From contig JAKZAN010000005.1 of NCBI GenBank assembly GCA_023053545.1, forward strand, positions 13,268,001-13,332,000: a stretch of DNA of 64,000 nt, written 5' to 3'. Numbering within the stretch: position 1 is the stretch's first letter; each line of letters begins with the position of its first letter. This DNA is from Lepidurus packardi. Its lineage: Eukaryota > Arthropoda > Branchiopoda > Notostraca > Triopsidae. This document shows positions 22,983 through 35,900 of the stretch, in pieces. The notes below the pieces were generated by a model. It saw only the letters and a list, made by a program, of their open reading frames with translations, made no database searches and had not been told where the DNA came from. The translations under genes were made by a program, and so were the position numbers.

Positions 22983-25900
22983 AATTTTCGGTAATTTTCG
23001 AGTACAAACATGGGGGGGGGACTCTTCTGCTTGAAATGTCTTCCATCTTCTAACGAATACCCGATATCTTCTACCTTTTTTAGAAAAAAAAAATATTCTA
23101 GTAAAATAAGAGATATTGTGAAAACTCTCGAAAATAAGATACTTTTTGTTTGGCGGAAGAACGTTTGGCTTTTATGTGAAATTTGAGATAGCATGTCCAT
23201 TTACAAATTATTTTCCCCCGGCCTCTTTGAACCGGATTAGATTGCAGATGCAATTTCAAGTCTCCTAGTATTCCACTGTTTTGGTTAAGTTTTTAATGGA
23301 AACGATAAGTGCTATCAGTCAAGTTTCGCTTCTCTGATGGGATGACGTCTTAAACCGAGCGGCCACTCCCGACTCGCTTCTTTCGATGCTCCAAACTTGG
23401 TAATCTAGTTTCAGTCAAGCATTAAGTTAATTTTTCTACTTTTAAGAAAGATTAACTTCATGAAAGTATATTATGAGTGCTCTGGACCGTTGTGCCAGAC
23501 AATTAAACGCCTTTTATTTCATCTTTTTTTCGGGTCTGGAGTGTAATTTCCCTGTATGCATTACTTACCAGCTACCCACGCGCTCCAAGAGTATCGCCAG
23601 CGCTTTCAGGAGAAAAACAATGGAGCATAAATAACTCCAGAATGGAAAACATTCATGTCAAAGAACTTGGGCATTTTTTGTAATATAAGATTTACACTAC
23701 TGCATCATTATGCATAGTTAACGCACGTCTCAATAATTAAAAACTTGAATAACTTAAAGGCTTTTTTTTACTGTAGAATTCTCTAGATTTCTGCGTGTTT
23801 GCTTAGTCTGCTAGGTGGTTTTAGTTATTCATGCGGATTATGTCGGCAGTAATTAGTTGTAAAATTTCCATAAATCTCTGGTACAATTGAATGATTAACA
23901 CCCAGTTAAAATTCCATTAACTTTCGTAGATAAACTTAATATAAGTAATTATAAGTCAAGATAAATAATTATAAATCATTACAAATAAGTTATCAAAGTT
24001 ATAAAGTTACAAATAAATCATTACAATTATAAGTTAATGAAGATAATTGTAAACTAAATAGAAGGATTAGAAAAATTAGAAAATTATAAAGCTATAAATT
24101 GTAAAATAAATATAAATTGTCTGAAATACCTTGGAATCAGACTGGGCATCGGAAATTGAATTCCAGCGTTTTAGAGAACAGTCAAGTGGAAGAGCTTCTC
24201 CCTCGTAAGATTGTGGCACTTGTGTTTGGGAGTACTGTATTTCTAATATCGTCCTAATACTCTTAATTCCATTGCAGGTTGAGGGGTGCATCCAGCTAAT
24301 ACAATTTCGCTGACCTATTGGGCGAGACAAGGGGGTCCTGGAATAACCACGCTTGGATTGGATTAGGAGATTATAAGGCTTATGAAACTCGCTCGTTTTT
24401 TGGGGGGAGGTTGGGTTTCTACGTCTATTGCCCTCCCTGCTGTGCTAGGCCCACTCGAGAATTCACGCTGAGCTGCGGAAAGGCCTTAAGTAGCGCTGGA
24501 ATACCTCGCATGGAATTAAAGTTTCACAACATCTCAAGGAAGGTCGAAGCATCGTTTTTCTTTCCGTCTCTTTTGGGGGAAACAGAAAAAGTTAGGAGAG
24601 CACTTGAATGTTTGCTGGGGATCTCGGATGAGTTTCAATCCCCTCTTCCTTTTTCATATAAACAGTCGGATCAACTGCCCGCGCGACTACTCGAGTGGAA
24701 GGGGACGGCAAGGCTTACAAGTCGAAAGCTGTTGATTCCAAAGCCGAGTCTCCGACTACCGCGATGCGGCGACGTCAGTCGGTAACTCCAATTTGCTCAA
24801 CTCAACCCCTGAAGTGAAGTGAGGGTTGTTGACTTGACTTGACTCGAAAGAAGAAACAAAAAGAAAAAAAATCATTCAAAGGAGAGCATTTTTTGGCCGT
24901 AGATTAAATTAAGTTGTTTGGCATGCACGTTGCTAAGAGCCTTTTTTAGTCGGTCTTATCAGCAGACGCCAAGTCGATTATGTAAATGACTCGTGGATAA
25001 ACAAGCGCGGGGAACGGTAATCTGGAGAAAAAAGTTTAAAGTTTGGGAAAATAATTTTTCGTACGTTGTTTTAAGAAAAACTAAATGAACTTTTTTGGGA
25101 GAGGAATGAAGGGGCGCGACTTCCCAATGCTCTCAATCATGTGACAAAATGTAGCATGAAAGGAAATTTAATATGTGATGGAATCTCAAATTCCCTGTAT
25201 GACGGCATGAGTAATGATACTGTGGCGACAATGTGGTTGGTATTGGGTGCCCTAATATTGAATGTCCGTGACTGAAAAAGGCTCAATCGATTGTGGTTTT
25301 GAGAATCTCTTGATCGTTTTTCCTTCCAGCGGTTGGAATGGTAGTGTACTATTCCTGAAACTTCAAATAAAGCTTCGATTTTCAATAACAGTCAATCAGG
25401 GAAGCTTGCCTCAATTTACTATATTTTTCTTGAATTTTTAAAACGCACATTTTGAGCATTAAACACATTTTCATTCGAAAATTTCCAAGCTTCGCCTTTG
25501 CAGATAATGTTTTTGTACTGCACCACCGATGGCAGCACTTGACTCACGAGTTAACGCAAGTTAACGTTTGACAACTACGAGAAACGCCACTGATGGCAGT
25601 AGAAAGTGCTTGGTTAGCTGTCTCATAGTAATGGCAGAGTGGCTCTACTTGTTGCTAGTATACTTCCCATTGTTTCTTTGGGCCGACGTGATGTTTTGCA
25701 CGTTTTCTTTGTTGTTTTGAAACAATTGTTTGAATAAACCAGCCAGACCAATCATTCTTACTTGTATGAAATCAAAGTTTTAAATAACCTACCATCGTAA
25801 ACCCTTCAAGTTAATGTAGGTGAGACATTTGGTTACTAAAAACATTCCCAAGCAATGAAATATGATTAACTATTCGTATTATTTTAAGCCATTTAAAGCT

Positions 25901-26077
25901 AGTTTTAATACGTATTGCTACTTTAGGCGTGTTCCAAAAGGTTCCTGACGCATTCCGTTGTCCGAAAGAGCTTTTACCTTTTCAAAAACTCGTGAAGAAA
26001 CAAGAATTTGACTCGTTTTGAGGATTTGGACCCAGAAACATTCATGTGATTGGACTTGGACGCTTGGAAGACAGACA
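22983..26077. other. intergenic stretch between the sNPF-receptor-like gene and PRELID1
   Basis: About 3.1 kb. It contains AT-rich low-complexity DNA near 23.93-24.11 kb and two near-identical short sites at about 25524 and 25586. A 155-codon frame at 24318-24785 lacks an ATG start and family resemblance. No gene is supported. Confidence 0.45.
23930..24112. repeat. AT-rich low-complexity block
   Basis: Built from variants of ATAAATCATTACAA and TAATTATAAGT repeated irregularly over ~180 bases. No phase or protein is visible. Confidence 0.6.
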
Positions 26078-26765
26078 ATGGTTCGCTATTTTGAACAAAA
26101 AGCCAGTCTGAGCTACTTATGGGAAGAAGTAGCTGCCGCTTATTGGCGACGGTACCCCAATCCATATAGCAACCACGTATTATCTGAAGATACCATTCGG
26201 CGCGAAGTTCGAGATGGTTGTCTACATTCCTGGAAGCTGCTGACCAAAACTAACGCTGGTGTGCCGCGCTGGGGCGAAAAGCTAATACCTCACAAGCTCG
26301 TGGCTATTGTGGAGGAATCGATCGTGGACCCGGTCGCTAAAACTCTGATCACTTATACTCGGAATATTGGCTATAACAAAGTTATGGTAAATGTCTTCTT
26401 TATTTCATAAAAAAATAAGAGAAAAAACGGATAAGTGATATTTTCAAATGTATTTCTAGTGTGTAGTAGAGCGAGTCGATTATCATATGGACCCTGTCCA
26501 TCCCGGGAAAACGATTGCTCATCGAGTGGCTTCGATTCACAGTTCGATTTATGGCGTGCGACGCGCCGTGGAAGCGTTTGGCTACGAAAGATTTAAGAAA
26601 AACAGCATGAAAGCCTTAACTGGGTTTAGTTACGTGCTTGCCATGCTGTTTCCACAAGGGAGTGCCAATGTGAACACTTTCGACAGCGGAAGTGTCGCCG
26701 AAAGATTCAAGGAAGTAGCTAGAAGAGGGCAAGGCATCGTTTTGAGTCATAAGCAAGAGTGTTGA
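26078..26765 (+). CDS. PRELID1: PRELID1 homologue, mitochondrial intermembrane-space phosphatidic acid carrier
   Basis: Two exons, 26078-26386 and 26460-26765, join in phase 0 and give 204 aa. It starts MVRYFEQKASLSYLWEEV, then RRYPNPYSNHVLSEDTIRREV, which is close to vertebrate PRELID1, and continues LTKTN and PRWGEKL, then EESIVDP. The second exon has VVERVDYH, then IYGVRRAVEAFG and RFKKN. The PRELI/MSF1 domain covers almost the whole protein. PRELID1 works with TRIAP1 to move phosphatidic acid between mitochondrial membranes for cardiolipin synthesis. The C-terminus is short and lacks the lysine- and glutamine-rich tail of the human protein. An AATAAA lies near 26938. PRELID3 is the alternative, but the YPNPYS(N/K)HVL motif favours PRELID1. 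Confidence 0.92.
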
Positions 26766-27020
26766 GCTTAAACTTGACTTTTCCTTTTCGGAATTGGTGT
26801 CGGGGATATCTCTGGGGTATCTTGAACTTGTATTAATAATGGAGACTTATGATTATACATCCTTTAACTGTAATTAGAGAAATACATTCTGCTTTGCATA
26901 GTACGACTCTGGTTCTAGACGTCCTTAGTAAGAAGGCAATAAAACCATCCACCCATTTGTGGTATAATTTTCCAAAGGAAAACTAAGGGATTTTGCGAAG
27001 CATAGAACAAAAAAGATATT

Positions 27021-27034
27021 ACGCCATCTAGCAT
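27021..27034 (-). promoter_or_regulatory. CTCF-like site, first of a pair
   Basis: ACGCCATCTAGCAT reads ATGCTAGATGGCGT on the minus strand. A second copy with the same ACGCCATCTAGC core lies 32 bases downstream, on the same strand. Confidence 0.42.
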
Positions 27035-27052
27035 TTCTTACTTGCATTTCAG

Positions 27053-27067
27053 ACGCCATCTAGCGCT
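27053..27067 (-). promoter_or_regulatory. CTCF-like site, second of a pair
   Basis: ACGCCATCTAGCGCT reads AGCGCTAGATGGCGT on the minus strand. Confidence 0.42.
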
Positions 27068-29118
27068 GGGTACTACGTTTCTTTTTGAGTGCCTGGATGC
27101 CAAGGAGCAAGGTTATGGAGATCTGAAGGAGATCTATTGAAAATCTGAAGCCAGTTTCGATACTAGCGACATCCGTTTTCAGTGCCCGAATATCCCAGGG
27201 AAAAAGCTCGAAATTGATCTTAACTCCACATACAACTACTTGAAGAATATCAACGTTTCGATAAATATCTTTGGAGAACGTATTTTGTTATTTCCAACTC
27301 TCTTGAGAAACTGCTAAAGTTCGCAATCTCGTATTCTGTTTCTGCGCCGCTTATTCAAAAAAATAAAACTACAAAACCTTCCCAGACAATCAATCCACAA
27401 ACCCTTTCCAAAGCACTTCTACCAATAGACCCTAGAGGGCTTCTTCTTGTAATTCTTCTACGTTTTAGAACCTTAAGGCGAATCATCCATAACGATTAAA
27501 AGGCGCTCTTAAAGATTAACATTTTAAAAGCTGCGGTGTCATATATATTCCCAGATTACCAGAAAATAGTCCCCATATCTGGTTCCGACTTCCATTTCCG
27601 CTCTCCACCACAACTAAAGCAGAAAATGTTCTAAAATCGTCCTCTTAAATAAGAAAAAAAAGGGGAAAAGTGTAACTTCCTCTACGAAGTGTACATGGAG
27701 ATAGAACTTTTAATACTCTCCCTTTTTATCTCTCTCGCTCTCTTTCTGCCTTTCCGCCACAAATCTTTTTCAATCGAAAAAAGAGAGAAGCTGCTTAGCT
27801 ATGCAAGTTTTCCCCAAAATTGGACGTCACGTCTGAAAGATGTGACACACGGGAGTCGACACAACGACTCTCTCCGCCAGCAACGTTGTATTACATCCCA
27901 CATATGCCTCCCTTGCGTCATTTTTTCTTCCTTTTTTCGTGTCAATAATGTATTCCCGCCTCTCAGATCGCGACCACAACCCACCGAAAACTACCTCTAG
28001 CAAAAAAAAAAAATGGAATTAATACACATCTTCTTTTCGTCCACAACAGTTTACGATACGTAAACCTTCAAATCATCTACAAAACTTTCCAAAACTATTT
28101 TTTATAACGCATTACGCATTCACAAAAACTACTTATAAGGCCATGATTACATAAAGTACATTACGAAACTATTTTATACATTTCCTTAATCAATTTAATT
28201 TACTACTTTAATTAATTTAAATAGTTTCAAGATTACATTTCCGAGATTATAAGGAAAATAAAAAAAAATTCAATATCCGTTCAGTATCAAGGAATCTGTA
28301 GAAATTTATGGCGATCCAAAGGTGGTATTTAATAGTTTGGAACAACTTTTCAACTGTAAAAGAACTTTAGAACCAATTTACCTTTATAAGAGCTTGGCCA
28401 AACTGGGAAAAAGCTTGGAAGGAATTAAAAAAGAAATATATATTAAGAAAGGGAAGCAGCTGGTGATTTCTGAAGGTATCGATTGCGCGCCCCAAACTTT
28501 GGATGGTCCAACAAATTGAGGGTTAAATTGGTACACACATGCTACGCCACGTTTTCTACTAGGGAAAATGAAGTTAGTAATTCCACCTAGTCACTTCATT
28601 TTATTTTATCTTATTTTTCTTAGATTTGCCTTTTACGAAACGTTGCAGTGGTTTTACTCCCTAGTCAAGAGTACTACGAAGCCGACACTTCTCCTTTTCA
28701 ATCCTAGAAGAGATTGTAAAGTTAACGATGATTATTTTTTAGATAAAAAAAAGACTAGTTTAGCTCGAGAAAGTTGCCAAGATGCTCCTTTGGTTCGCTC
28801 AAAAGAGCCTTGATTGGAAAATCCTGGTGTAAAGCAATCCTTCTTCAATCCCCTAACAAGTTTCGGTACTTGTGCGGATCCGGATGTTCGCAAGGTGGCG
28901 TGCCCAAGTGGCGGTTATTGCAGCACAAGGGACCTTGAGTGTCTAATTAAGGATTTTTGTTGGTATTTAGTTAGGTCTAATGAGGCACTAAAGTTCATAC
29001 TTCGCTTTTGAAAAGTGTTCAATACCCCTATTATGTCCTTAGAGGGGTAATTAAGGTCTCCAAGTTGTTCAAACTAGGAAGAAACTGAAGGATTTGATGG
29101 ATTCTACGGGTGGTTTCA

Positions 29119-29136
29119 AGTGGCCATCTAGTGGTG
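29119..29136 (-). promoter_or_regulatory. CTCF-like site downstream of the octopamine receptor gene
   Basis: On the minus strand it reads CACCACTAGATGGCCACT, a close match to CCRCYAGRKGGCR. It is about 830 bases past the receptor stop codon. Confidence 0.42.
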
Positions 29137-29966
29137 GCCATCAGCATTGTCTCACGCGTCCATTCTCCAGCTTTTCCTACTTGCCTGGCATTCTTTTGTA
29201 CCTCGGCAGCAGCTAGCAATAAAAGCTGCCCAATCTATCTCTCCTATCGAATGAAAGATTAAAGGAGGGGAGAGCTGTAAGTAATGAGACAGTTTTTGCC
29301 CAGTTTTCTTCCACATTCAGGGACATGAAAGTAAACGTAAGAAGAAAAGACAAATAGCGATTGGTTCAGTTATTTCGCTTTTAGTATTTTCGAAAAAACA
29401 AGGCGCTTTTCATGATACGAAGTAATACGAAGCACCTCACTGATGGAAGAGTATTTTTCTTTGATCGGATGGGGGCGCCAAGAAATGCAACACACTGAGA
29501 TAAATGAGAAAAGGAAAATCCGGAAACGAACACTAGAGAATGTAAAGAACTTGTCGGAACAGTTAAAGGACGCAGAAATATTTACATTTCCTTAGAACCC
29601 GAACGTTTTTTTTTAAATACTTTACCAAGCCTCCAAAGAAATATTTTTCTCTCCCCCTATACAAACGAATCCTGAACAATTGCATTACCAGGAATTTACC
29701 ATTTTTCTTTAAAATTTGCATAATAAATGTAGGATTAAATTAAAAATAACTGAATAATAATAAATTCTTCATAGGGGTGGAAATTGAATTTTAGTAGATC
29801 CAGGGAGAAAATGACTAGAAATGAACCTCTTTTAAAAAATAAGTAAATAAAAAGTATAGAGATCAATTTTTAAAAATTATTTTCCGACTGGTAACTGAAG
29901 TATGTACTGTACACCACAAGAAGAGTCTACGCTATTTTTGCTTCCTGAATGCCTGTGCCCTTTTGT

Positions 29967-32900
29967 TCAGCTCTTTTGTACAGTGCATCGAAAGAGAATC
30001 CGTCTGAATCCTCGCCTGAAATCCTTATTGAAAATGGTGTAAATGACGGGATTGAGGGCGGAGTTGATGTAGCCCAACCAAAAGGCGGTGGCAAAGCCCC
30101 AAGGCTGTATACAATCGGGACACAAGGGCGACAGAATGTAGAGGAAGAAAAAAGGCAGCCAACACAGAATAAAAGCGCCCATGATGAGTCCCAAGATGAA
30201 AGTCGCCCGTTTCTCCCTTTTCCGAGCCAATCGACGACGTTCCCGAGCAGGATCTTGTTCCCTTACCGGTGGTTTACCCAAATCCACCATCTTAAAGGAG
30301 ATAAAAGAGACATGTATTTTTAGCGTTTTGATCCTATTTTTATGCTATTTTTGGTACGAGTGAGAAGCTCAGGTTCCCATGTACCTAATAATTAAGCCGT
30401 TTTGCGGGTCGTATAACTTCAAGAATTTTTAAAGCGCTTTAAAATTCGTAAAAAACTCCAGAGTTTTATAGTTATAGATTCTATGATTAGTAAAGTATAA
30501 CCAATAAAAAATGTAAGGCTGTGAGGCTTTTAGTTTTTGAGGAATCTTCACTTGACTTTGGAGGTTTTTTTTGCGTACTGCGTCACGCGTTGTGAGACAG
30601 TTATGCCATCTAGCGGAAGCAACTTAACGTACATGGGAAGAAGCCGTAGTATTTTTTTTAAATGAGTTTTAGACAGTATAGGTTTACTTGGCGCTTTGCT
30701 TTGGAAGATTTCTTGGACTGGTTTGTTGGTCGGCAGAACTTGAGTTTTAGAGGGCGAACCATGGTACATCGCATGATAGTGCCCGAATCGGAAGACGAAG
30801 GTTCCAACTCGCTCACTGCTTCCGTTTCTACACTGGGAGCGGTTCCTGGGGGCGTGGTTAGCTGCACGACGTTAGGCGAAGAGGCAACGCTCGAGGGCGC
30901 TGGGGTAGTGACGGAAATAAGGGCAGTTGGAAGCTGATGCGACTCCGCGCTCGCAGAAAGGGGCGGGAAGTGGTAATCGCCTTCGGGGCTACTGGGGTAG
31001 CTACTAGTCGAAAATTCCATTTCCGATCCGCTGGTCGTGACCCTTAAAGGAGTTTTCCGGTGCTGCCACCTCCTGGCGAAGATGTCGAGGCGCTTTTTGG
31101 TCAAAACTGTGATGGATTGTCGCCGATTCTTCTGATTCCCGTCCTCTATTTCAGTCATAACTACAGGAATCGACGCTATTTTGGGCGAAGGGACTGATTT
31201 CCCATTTTCTAACGGGTGCAAAAGAATATGGCTGCTTAAAATTACCTCGTGAGCTGCGTGAGTTTCCCGATTCGGGACTTTCACCTCACTTTCGTTACCA
31301 CAGTTCATATTACTGTCCAACTCACGCACTTGTCCGTCTGCCAACGGGAGCTTAGAATCGTTTTGATCAGTAGGATCACTTGCATCGGATCCTTCTGGCT
31401 TCACGGCAACATAGGCGTCGTCCTCATGTAAGGTCGCTAAAGGTTCTTTGAGGACATCAGGAGGAATGGACGCTCGACTAACTTCAGGAGTCACCGGGGA
31501 GGGCGCTAAGGAGAAAATAGGTAAAGGGGCCGGGCTAGGAGGCTTGGAATGCGAATAGGCGGCTACTAGGACGTTACTCGAAGCCTGGACCGGCTTTTTG
31601 CATACATTTTTCGGTGGTGCGTTGCGTTGTGACCGTCGACGAGCTTGCATTTCTAACGCGCGACGGGCGCGATTCCGCGTGGCGAAGTAGATCCGGATAT
31701 ACACCACAACCATGATGCAGGAAGGGATGTAGAACGATCCTAAGGCTGAGTACACCACGTAGCCAATATCTTTGCTCAACTGCAAAACATAACATGCATA
31801 GATTCATTAGGAATTTCTACTACATTTCTGCAGAATATCTTCCACAAAAAGTTGAGAATCCCACTCGCTACTAAAAATCTAAAAGAGGGTGACAACTAAA
31901 AAATAAAAACGATTGATTGATGGTGGTCTTTTGCTCACCTTCGAAGATGCCAAAAATGGCAAAAATTACTGGCACATTTCTAGCGATTTCTTAGAAAACG
32001 TTTGATAGCTTTAGAACGCGAGTGTGTGAATACAATGACGAACTAACTTTCCTCTACTGACAAGTAAAGAAATGTCACAGCTCATTGATTTCTCCCTTGT
32101 TTGCGTGAATTCCAGGAAAGGCAAAAATATATTTGTCTTTCTTTCTGCACCAAAGATCAGAATATCCAAATCACAATAAAGAAATAAGTCAAACATTTCT
32201 GCACTCTGAAGAAATATCGTTCCAGTCATGATTCCCTTCGCAGAAATATACAAATACAACCCAGCTTACAGATTGATAAAACATGGAACGAATTCCAGCT
32301 GTGTCTTTATTTATTTCCCTTTTGTTTGCTAATATCCCAGAGTACGGTGACTGTTGACGCTGCAGAAATTGAAAGAGGGGAAACGTTGTATGTATTGTGC
32401 ACATAGAACATCTCGCACGGGTAAACTCCCCTAACTTTTAATAAACCTGTCTATCGCTCTCCCCACGCGCCACCCGCTCACTCTTCCTTAAAAAGCAAAG
32501 GGGAAAACGCTTAGGGTATAGGAAATACGAGCCAACACCCCACCGTACCGCTCCTGAGAAATACGTGATCCTGCAGCTACAACGCAATTTCGGTGTACTG
32601 GGATAAATTCACGCATGACGCAACCCTAACCCACGTTAACATAACATCGCGTAACACGGCTCCAAGTGGTGTTCCGGCGTGAAATAGTGGCAGTATCCAA
32701 TTAAGCGTTTCATCTCCCGGTAACCCCCGCTTCCCTTGTTTGTTCATCTGCGGACGTATTTCTGCAGACCAATAACAATACCAGAAACCTTTGCTCAAAA
32801 TACAAGAACTTAGTTTTTGCCCGAATTCCCGTGCTAACCGTAATTAACTGCTTAGCTGACTCATTTTTGGCGGAACTCAGATTCTCGTAATTTGTCCTAT

Positions 32901-35900
32901 TCGGTGGCCGTCACGCAGTAATGCTAGTGTGAAGTTATATTGTTTTGGAAAGTTTGCGACGAACGGACTGCAGATTGTATAGCTAAGGGAAAAAGCGGAG
33001 GGAGAGGGGAAGTAATGTATATTCCTACCAAAATGAATATTAATGTGGTAGAATATGCGCGAATGTTGAAGTAATTTCTCCGCACTTCTCTGCAGATTTG
33101 GGCCGTAATAATTCTGCAGCTGACGTTGACGCTAACTCTTACTTGGAGTCCTTTTTAACCTTGTTAGCGGAAATTAGTAAAGGGGGAATTACACTGGGAA
33201 TTTGCTGTAATCCACTTGGGAAAAGCCCGGCGAAAGAAATATATACATTTCTGGGCGAATCACTTCTTGCTCGCATAAATATTTCTGCAGCTGCTGTCAT
33301 CTTAGATTAGTGCTGCAAGCGGGGGGAATCCCGTAAATGAAACGTCCCCTTACTCTTCAAATTTGACAAAAAAACTCCAGCAGCATTGGGATGAAACAAG
33401 AAAGGGGAAAAGACAAAAACGTTCTCGCTGGCAGAAATATAGCTGCATTACTGCCTCCAAAAATTCTTCTGGTTTAAAGTATTTTTCTTCTCATTTCCCA
33501 GTAATGAAGAGGTGAAACACGAGTTTAGGTGACTTATGAACCGTGCTTGACGGTAGAAGGTTATAACTATTGCTGCAGCGCCCCCTCGAAGTAATATTAC
33601 TGTCAACTATAAAAACTTAATATCTTTAACATTCCTTGAAAAGATTTTACATTTACCACCTTTTACAACAAACCTTGCACCTTCTACAACATTCTACAAC
33701 AAAAGTGTAGAATATTAAAAAGTGAATGATTTGACAAGTTGTAGATGGAAATTTTCATAGGGAAATATATTTTTGCCAAAAGAAATTAAATAATATTCCT
33801 CAAGTAATTGTGGCAAATTACTGTATAAAACTTAAACTTCCAGAAAATTCTGCTAAATTAAATACCGGTTTTCTTTGAAAATTAGGCAAAATTACAAAGC
33901 ACTACCAGCAAATGTATGATCAAGTTCCGCCTGTCAGGAATATTGCTTAGCCATTTTTCGCAGAAATGCTACTGCAGCTGGTATTACTGCAACAATATTC
34001 CTTTATTTCTTGGCTAAGGCCCTAAAACTCACCGAGATAAAAGTTTTTATCATTTATACTATCCTCTGTGCAAGGAAACACTCGAAGGAGAAGAAAATAA
34101 AAGGCCATATCATTGCTGCTAAGCGTCTCAAGACTCATTACTTCCTTCAGTCTAATTATATATTCCTTTAATCCTACCGTTTGATCTTCCAACACTGTTC
34201 TCATTTACAGTAATTGCACCAATTTCTCGCATTCGTATTTGGGAAACTACAGCTCAAGAGAACCCAATTTGTGATTAAGATTAACTTGCCAAAACTGCGA
34301 AGAAATACACGCCTAATACCGTTATTTCTTCCAGTCTTCGAAACTCCGTCAGTCTACTATGTCTTTCCAAGGGAAAACGGCCCCAGAATGAAGGACGAAA
34401 TGAAACTGAGCAAAGGAAGAAAAAACTTCGCAGTCACGGGACTCATCGAATTAGCAGCAATTACTGCCTACGCGCTTTACAAAGCTTTCCCCCTGTCACT
34501 TAACTGTTACAAGAGCTATGTCTGCGACCCAGTGAACCCATCCCATTTTTTACCATACCCAAAAGCCCCGCCAGCTGCTATCACATTACATTTGCATATT
34601 CTACGTTCTTGGGCCGGGAGGGCGTGGGGGGCAGTTGCCGGTACTGATTCCCGCCTGGTAGGTCATATATAACTTCTGACAGCTAAACGCAAAACATGCC
34701 GGCCAGTCATTGCTATCTAATCGATGTCCCGCCCACTCTTATTTCTTATGTTTCTCCCCCCCTCTTATCTGACAGGAAAGTATCGGCAAATTGAGCTTCT
34801 GGGCCCATAACTTATTTCTTCAACAGCTGTAACTCTTAGATACTCTCTTATTTCTGCTTTTTCCTCCTCCTTTTCTCCCCTCACGGGGTGATAACAACTC
34901 TAGAAAGTAAAAAGGGCCCCCAGTTCTTTTTTTTATTATATTAGTAATTCCATTTAGCCCAGTGCATTGCTGCAGCAATGAGAAATGTTCACAGACTTGG
35001 GCTGTCATACATCCGCCGTTCTTTGGCAAAAGAAACGAAAACTTTTTTGTTTTGTTTTTTATTTATTTATGGCTCATCCCCGAAGCTTCCCTTGCTCCGA
35101 TCGTGCTTCGGTTCACCAATTGCTTCGCCGTATTTCTGCTGAGCCAGAAATCAATTTCTTTACGAAAAAGGGATAATTTCTGTCCCAAACTTTACTTTTT
35201 AATTCGATAGGGATTATTTATTGTATTTTTTTTAATATATTGAAATTCAGATGAAAGTTGAAATGACTTGTAAACAAGTATCGATCAAGTTCGACAAAGG
35301 GATCGGCTACTCGTACTTTTCCTACCCCCCTTCTCACGCCCCACATAAAGGGGGGTGGGGCGTTAAGAGATACACATGCTTGGCCTTTTTTCCTCCCTTT
35401 TACAAGTTCCCAAAGTGCCTGAAGGTTTCCTTGCATAGTACTGGGATGCATTCGATATCTCTGATGCGTGAGAAGTGGTACACGTTTTATTTCTTCCAAG
35501 GGACCGCTTGGAATTTCTTCGCCTCTTTATTCTATTTCTTTTACTTCCAGCGTTCGCTCCACCCTTATCTCAAGAATGCTAGAGTAACTCCTAAACTGAA
35601 TAAAATTTGTAGGAAATTCAGCCAACAAATCTTGGTGCTTTTCTGCGTATTTCTTATTTAAAAGAAATTTAAAATTCAACTTCTAGTAAACTTTAAAACC
35701 GCGCGACTGTGATGTTCACGAGCTAATAATAATATTATTTCGAACAAATTGCATCAGCAAGTTAGTGTTTTTATTTAGAATTTCTGCAGTGTTACTTGCG
35801 GATTACTTCTATTAAAACAATCTTATAGACTTTTAAATAATTTGATTGGAAGAGGGTTTTTCAATAACTAGGTTTGGTAATTTCAAATTCTACTATATGA

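Larger units (their letters stand above)
26766..29966. other. intergenic stretch between PRELID1 and the octopamine receptor gene
   Basis: About 3.2 kb. It holds the PRELID1 polyadenylation signal, a closely spaced pair of CTCF-like sites (27021, 27053) and another at 29119. Short open frames at 28.3-29.0 kb on the plus strand are not convincing. It probably includes the octopamine receptor 3' UTR at its right end. Confidence 0.45.

Noticed and set aside
24318-24785. 155-codon open frame between the sNPF-receptor-like gene and PRELID1
   Set aside because: It starts at TTG and has no recognisable motif. GC content is slightly higher than nearby, which by itself lengthens chance frames.
28322-29011. 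Series of short plus-strand frames that might be exons of one gene
   Set aside because: I could not find a splice arrangement with consistent phase, and none of the pieces resembles a known protein.
29534-29552. Partial resemblance to miR-1 (GAATGTAAAGAA)
   Set aside because: The seed base is wrong, the 3' half does not match and no hairpin surrounds it.
34214-34672. 152-codon open frame, plus strand, in the giant intron
   Set aside because: No ATG start, no family resemblance, and no transcript signals.
35336-35363. Nine-base inverted repeat ACGCCCCAC / GTGGGGCGT
   Set aside because: It lies in C-rich and G-rich runs where short stems arise easily.
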